DNA from: Candidatus Gastranaerophilales bacterium HUM_12
GTDB lineage: Bacteria > Cyanobacteriota > Vampirovibrionia > Gastranaerophilales > Gastranaerophilaceae
DNA length: 17,798 bases
NCBI GenBank assembly: GCA_002102825.1
Contig: DABJ01000037.1
Location: 6,495 to 24,292 of the forward strand
Reading direction: 5' to 3'
The notes beneath the pieces are model-generated. The model saw only the letters and a list, made by a program, of their open reading frames with translations. It did not search any database and was not told the DNA's origin. The position numbers and the translations under genes were made by a program. Shown here piece after piece: positions 16,191 through 17,798 of the stretch (position 1 is its first letter; every line of letters begins with the position of its first letter).

Positions 16191-16994
16191 TAATTTCGGA
16201 ACACTTTTTAAATTATAAAACATTTTAGCTGCTTTTTGGAATTTAATTGGCTCAGAACTTACATAAAATTCTTCAAAAGATTTGTTATTTGATTTATTTA
16301 ACAAATTAGAATGTTCCAAATCGTTTTTAATAAACTCTGCAAATGGAATTGCAGGGTCAATAAATAATTCTTCAGGTGCAAATTTCGATAAAGTTTTAAG
16401 CAAAAACGGATAATGCGTACACCCTAAAACAATTTTTTGTGGCTCATTTTTCAACATCGTATCTAAATCATTTTTTATAACAAGAATGCTATCTAAGTCA
16501 GAAATCGTATTATTTTCAACAATTCCAACCCAATCAGGGCAATGTTGACCAAAAACTCTCATTGTTGAATTGTATTTTGCGATTTCTTTTGGATAAACAT
16601 TTGAGTTAATAGTTGCACTCGTTGCAAAAACGCCTAATCTTTCAATAGGTTCTTTTGCCAAAATTTCCGCAACAGATTGAACAATCGGATAAAGTTTTAA
16701 ATTGTATTTGTTTTTAATATCATCATAAATCACAGATGATGTTGTATTGCAAGCCATTACAACAGCCTTGCACCCCTTTTGCTCAAAGAATTTTAGAATT
16801 TTATCCGAGTACTCTAACAATTGTTCCTTTGTTTTTTCACCATAAGGGACATGTAAAGTATCTCCATAATAAATATAATTTTCGTTTGGTAAGATCTTTT
16901 TTACTTTATTCAAGACAGTAAGACCGCCAACTCCGGAATCAAAGAAAGCAATCGGAGCATCACTGTCAAAGTTACTTTTTGTTAAAGTAGTCAT
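16179..16994 (-). CDS. murI: Glutamate racemase
   Basis: Cofactor-independent enzyme that interconverts L- and D-glutamate, supplying D-Glu for peptidoglycan stem peptides. The 271-residue protein has FFDSGVGGLTVL (17-28, Asp19-Ser20), YGDTLHVPYG (43-52), VMACNTTSS (79-87, catalytic Cys82) and LGCTHYPF (190-197, catalytic Cys192 and His194), the full two-cysteine active site. GAGGG lies 5 bases before the ATG, and the start overlaps the upstream amidase stop by 23 bases, so translation is probably coupled. Its last codons overlap the last codons of the convergent DUF3326 gene. Length is normal for MurI. Confidence 0.97.
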   Translation of the reverse strand: MTTLTKSNFDSDAPIAFFDSGVGGLTVLNKVKKILPNENYIYYGDTLHVPYGEKTKEQLLEYSDKILKFFEQKGCKAVVMACNTTSSVIYDDIKNKYNLKLYPIVQSVAEILAKEPIERLGVFATSATINSNVYPKEIAKYNSTMRVFGQHCPDWVGIVENNTISDLDSILVIKNDLDTMLKNEPQKIVLGCTHYPFLLKTLSKFAPEELFIDPAIPFAEFIKNDLEHSNLLNKSNNKSFEEFYVSSEPIKFQKAAKMFYNLKSVPKLLTF

Positions 16995-17798
16995 TTATAC
17001 CCTCAGCTATAGCTTTTGCGGTCGCCTGTTTTCTACTTTCTGAAACTAATTGAGCTCTTTCAACAGGGCTGGAAATGAATCCTATTTCTACCAAAATAGC
17101 AGGTGCCGTAGTATGATTTATAACATAAAATCGTGATTTAAACAAGCCTCTGTCCTTTGAATTTACGTGATTTAGCAAAGAAGCATGGACATATTTAGCA
17201 AGTTCAAGACTGTTATCCTTATAATAATGGGTTTCTAAACCGGTTGGAGAATCACTGTTACTTGAATTTACGTGAATGCTTACAAAAACATCAGGATTTA
17301 TATCTTCACTAATTGCGACTCTATCTTGCAAAGAGACATAAGTATCTGTAGTTCTTGTCATTTCAACAATATAACCTTTTTTACGTAACAAATTGGCAAC
17401 ACGTTTTGAAACATCTAATGTAATATTTTTTTCATAAACACCATTCCGAGTTGCTCCAACATCTGAACCGCCATGTCCGGCATCAATTACTACATAATGT
17501 TTATTTGTTTCTTTCTTGGTTGGCACAACAATACTTGGAACGGTCACAACAGGTTCAACTTTTGGTTTTGGAAGTTCAGCCAATTTGTTAAACTGTTCCT
17601 TAATTCGAATAGTTTTTCCGTCAGCTCCGGCATGGATATCAATATTATCTTCATTTTCAACCGGGACAACAAATTTAACCCCACCTTGAGAGAGAGAGGT
17701 TATTTTAACATTCGAAAATGCTGTATTTTTTAATGTAGATTTGATTGAACCCTCTGTGTATTTGTCAACATTATACAAAAGCAATTCTATAGCGCCAG
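16972..17798 (-). CDS. N-acetylmuramoyl-L-alanine amidase, partial (5' end outside window)
   Basis: Second wall amidase of the Amidase_3 family. The frame is open to the window edge, so about 275 C-terminal residues are visible; the leucine codon at 17784 is not a convincing start. A beta-rich N-terminal part, possibly the end of an AMIN domain, leads through a Pro/Val-rich linker to the catalytic domain. Counted from the Leu codon at 17784, zinc and catalytic residues are DAGHGG (His103), YEKNITLD (Glu118), SIHVN (His171) and LVEIGF (Glu233). It overlaps murI by 23 bases and shares its transcript. I recall amidase-murI adjacency in cyanobacteria, which agrees with the DUF3326 clue. Signal peptide and wall-targeting domains lie beyond the edge. 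Confidence 0.93.
   Translation of the reverse strand, partial: GAIELLLYNVDKYTEGSIKSTLKNTAFSNVKITSLSQGGVKFVVPVENEDNIDIHAGADGKTIRIKEQFNKLAELPKPKVEPVVTVPSIVVPTKKETNKHYVVIDAGHGGSDVGATRNGVYEKNITLDVSKRVANLLRKKGYIVEMTRTTDTYVSLQDRVAISEDINPDVFVSIHVNSSNSDSPTGLETHYYKDNSLELAKYVHASLLNHVNSKDRGLFKSRFYVINHTTAPAILVEIGFISSPVERAQLVSESRKQATAKAIAEGINDYFNKK

Noticed and set aside
1..17798. Mobile elements, CRISPR arrays, tRNA/rRNA genes, riboswitches
   Set aside because: No transposase or integrase motifs, no regularly spaced repeats, no cloverleaf or rRNA-like sequence, and gaps are too short for typical riboswitches.

Overview
The window is A+T-rich bacterial DNA from a diderm (outer-membrane) organism. A complete RND efflux tripartite system with a TolC-type outer-membrane channel is present, together with a meso-diaminopimelate-type MurE (DNPR motif). 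The best lineage clue is a DUF3326 protein, a family I know mainly from cyanobacteria and plants. A low-GC, apparently non-photosynthetic genome with this marker, plus a cell-wall amidase next to murI, suggests a gut-type member of the Cyanobacteriota such as Melainabacteria/Vampirovibrionia (Gastranaerophilales). That placement is inference. No tRNA, rRNA, CRISPR array, insertion sequence or phage gene was seen. Coding density is very high, and no gap reaches 300 bases.

Layout. (a) 2-289, + strand: the 3' end of a GH38 alpha-mannosidase-like gene, then a bidirectional terminator at 329-354. (b) 416-658, - strand: an unrecognised basic 80-residue protein with its own candidate promoter. (c) 758-6497, - strand: an efflux operon in the order adaptor, RND pump, outer-membrane channel, with a promoter and palindromes at 6516-6573. 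(d) 6575-13726, - strand: a tightly packed run of six genes in the order class B penicillin-binding protein (FtsI-like), murE, a short nagA-like deacetylase, ilvD, uppS and an RdgB/HAM1 nucleotide diphosphatase. Some of these overlap by 1-11 bases. (e) 13727-13834: a short divergent promoter region. (f) 13835-16190, + strand: a modular N-acetylmuramoyl-L-alanine amidase overlapping a DUF3326 gene. (g) 16179-17798, - strand: murI (glutamate racemase) preceded by a second amidase gene cut by the window edge.

How it fits together. Most of the right two thirds concerns the cell envelope. MurI makes D-Glu, MurE adds diaminopimelate, UppS makes the undecaprenyl carrier, the FtsI-like protein cross-links septal wall, and the two amidases remove stem peptides. 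The NagA-like protein may recycle amino sugars. IlvD (branched-chain amino acids) and RdgB (nucleotide-pool sanitation) are housekeeping genes carried in the same run.

Most genes are recognisable housekeeping families. The least explained items are the DUF3326 gene coupled to a wall amidase, the N-terminally shortened NagA coupled to murE, and the 80-residue orphan protein.
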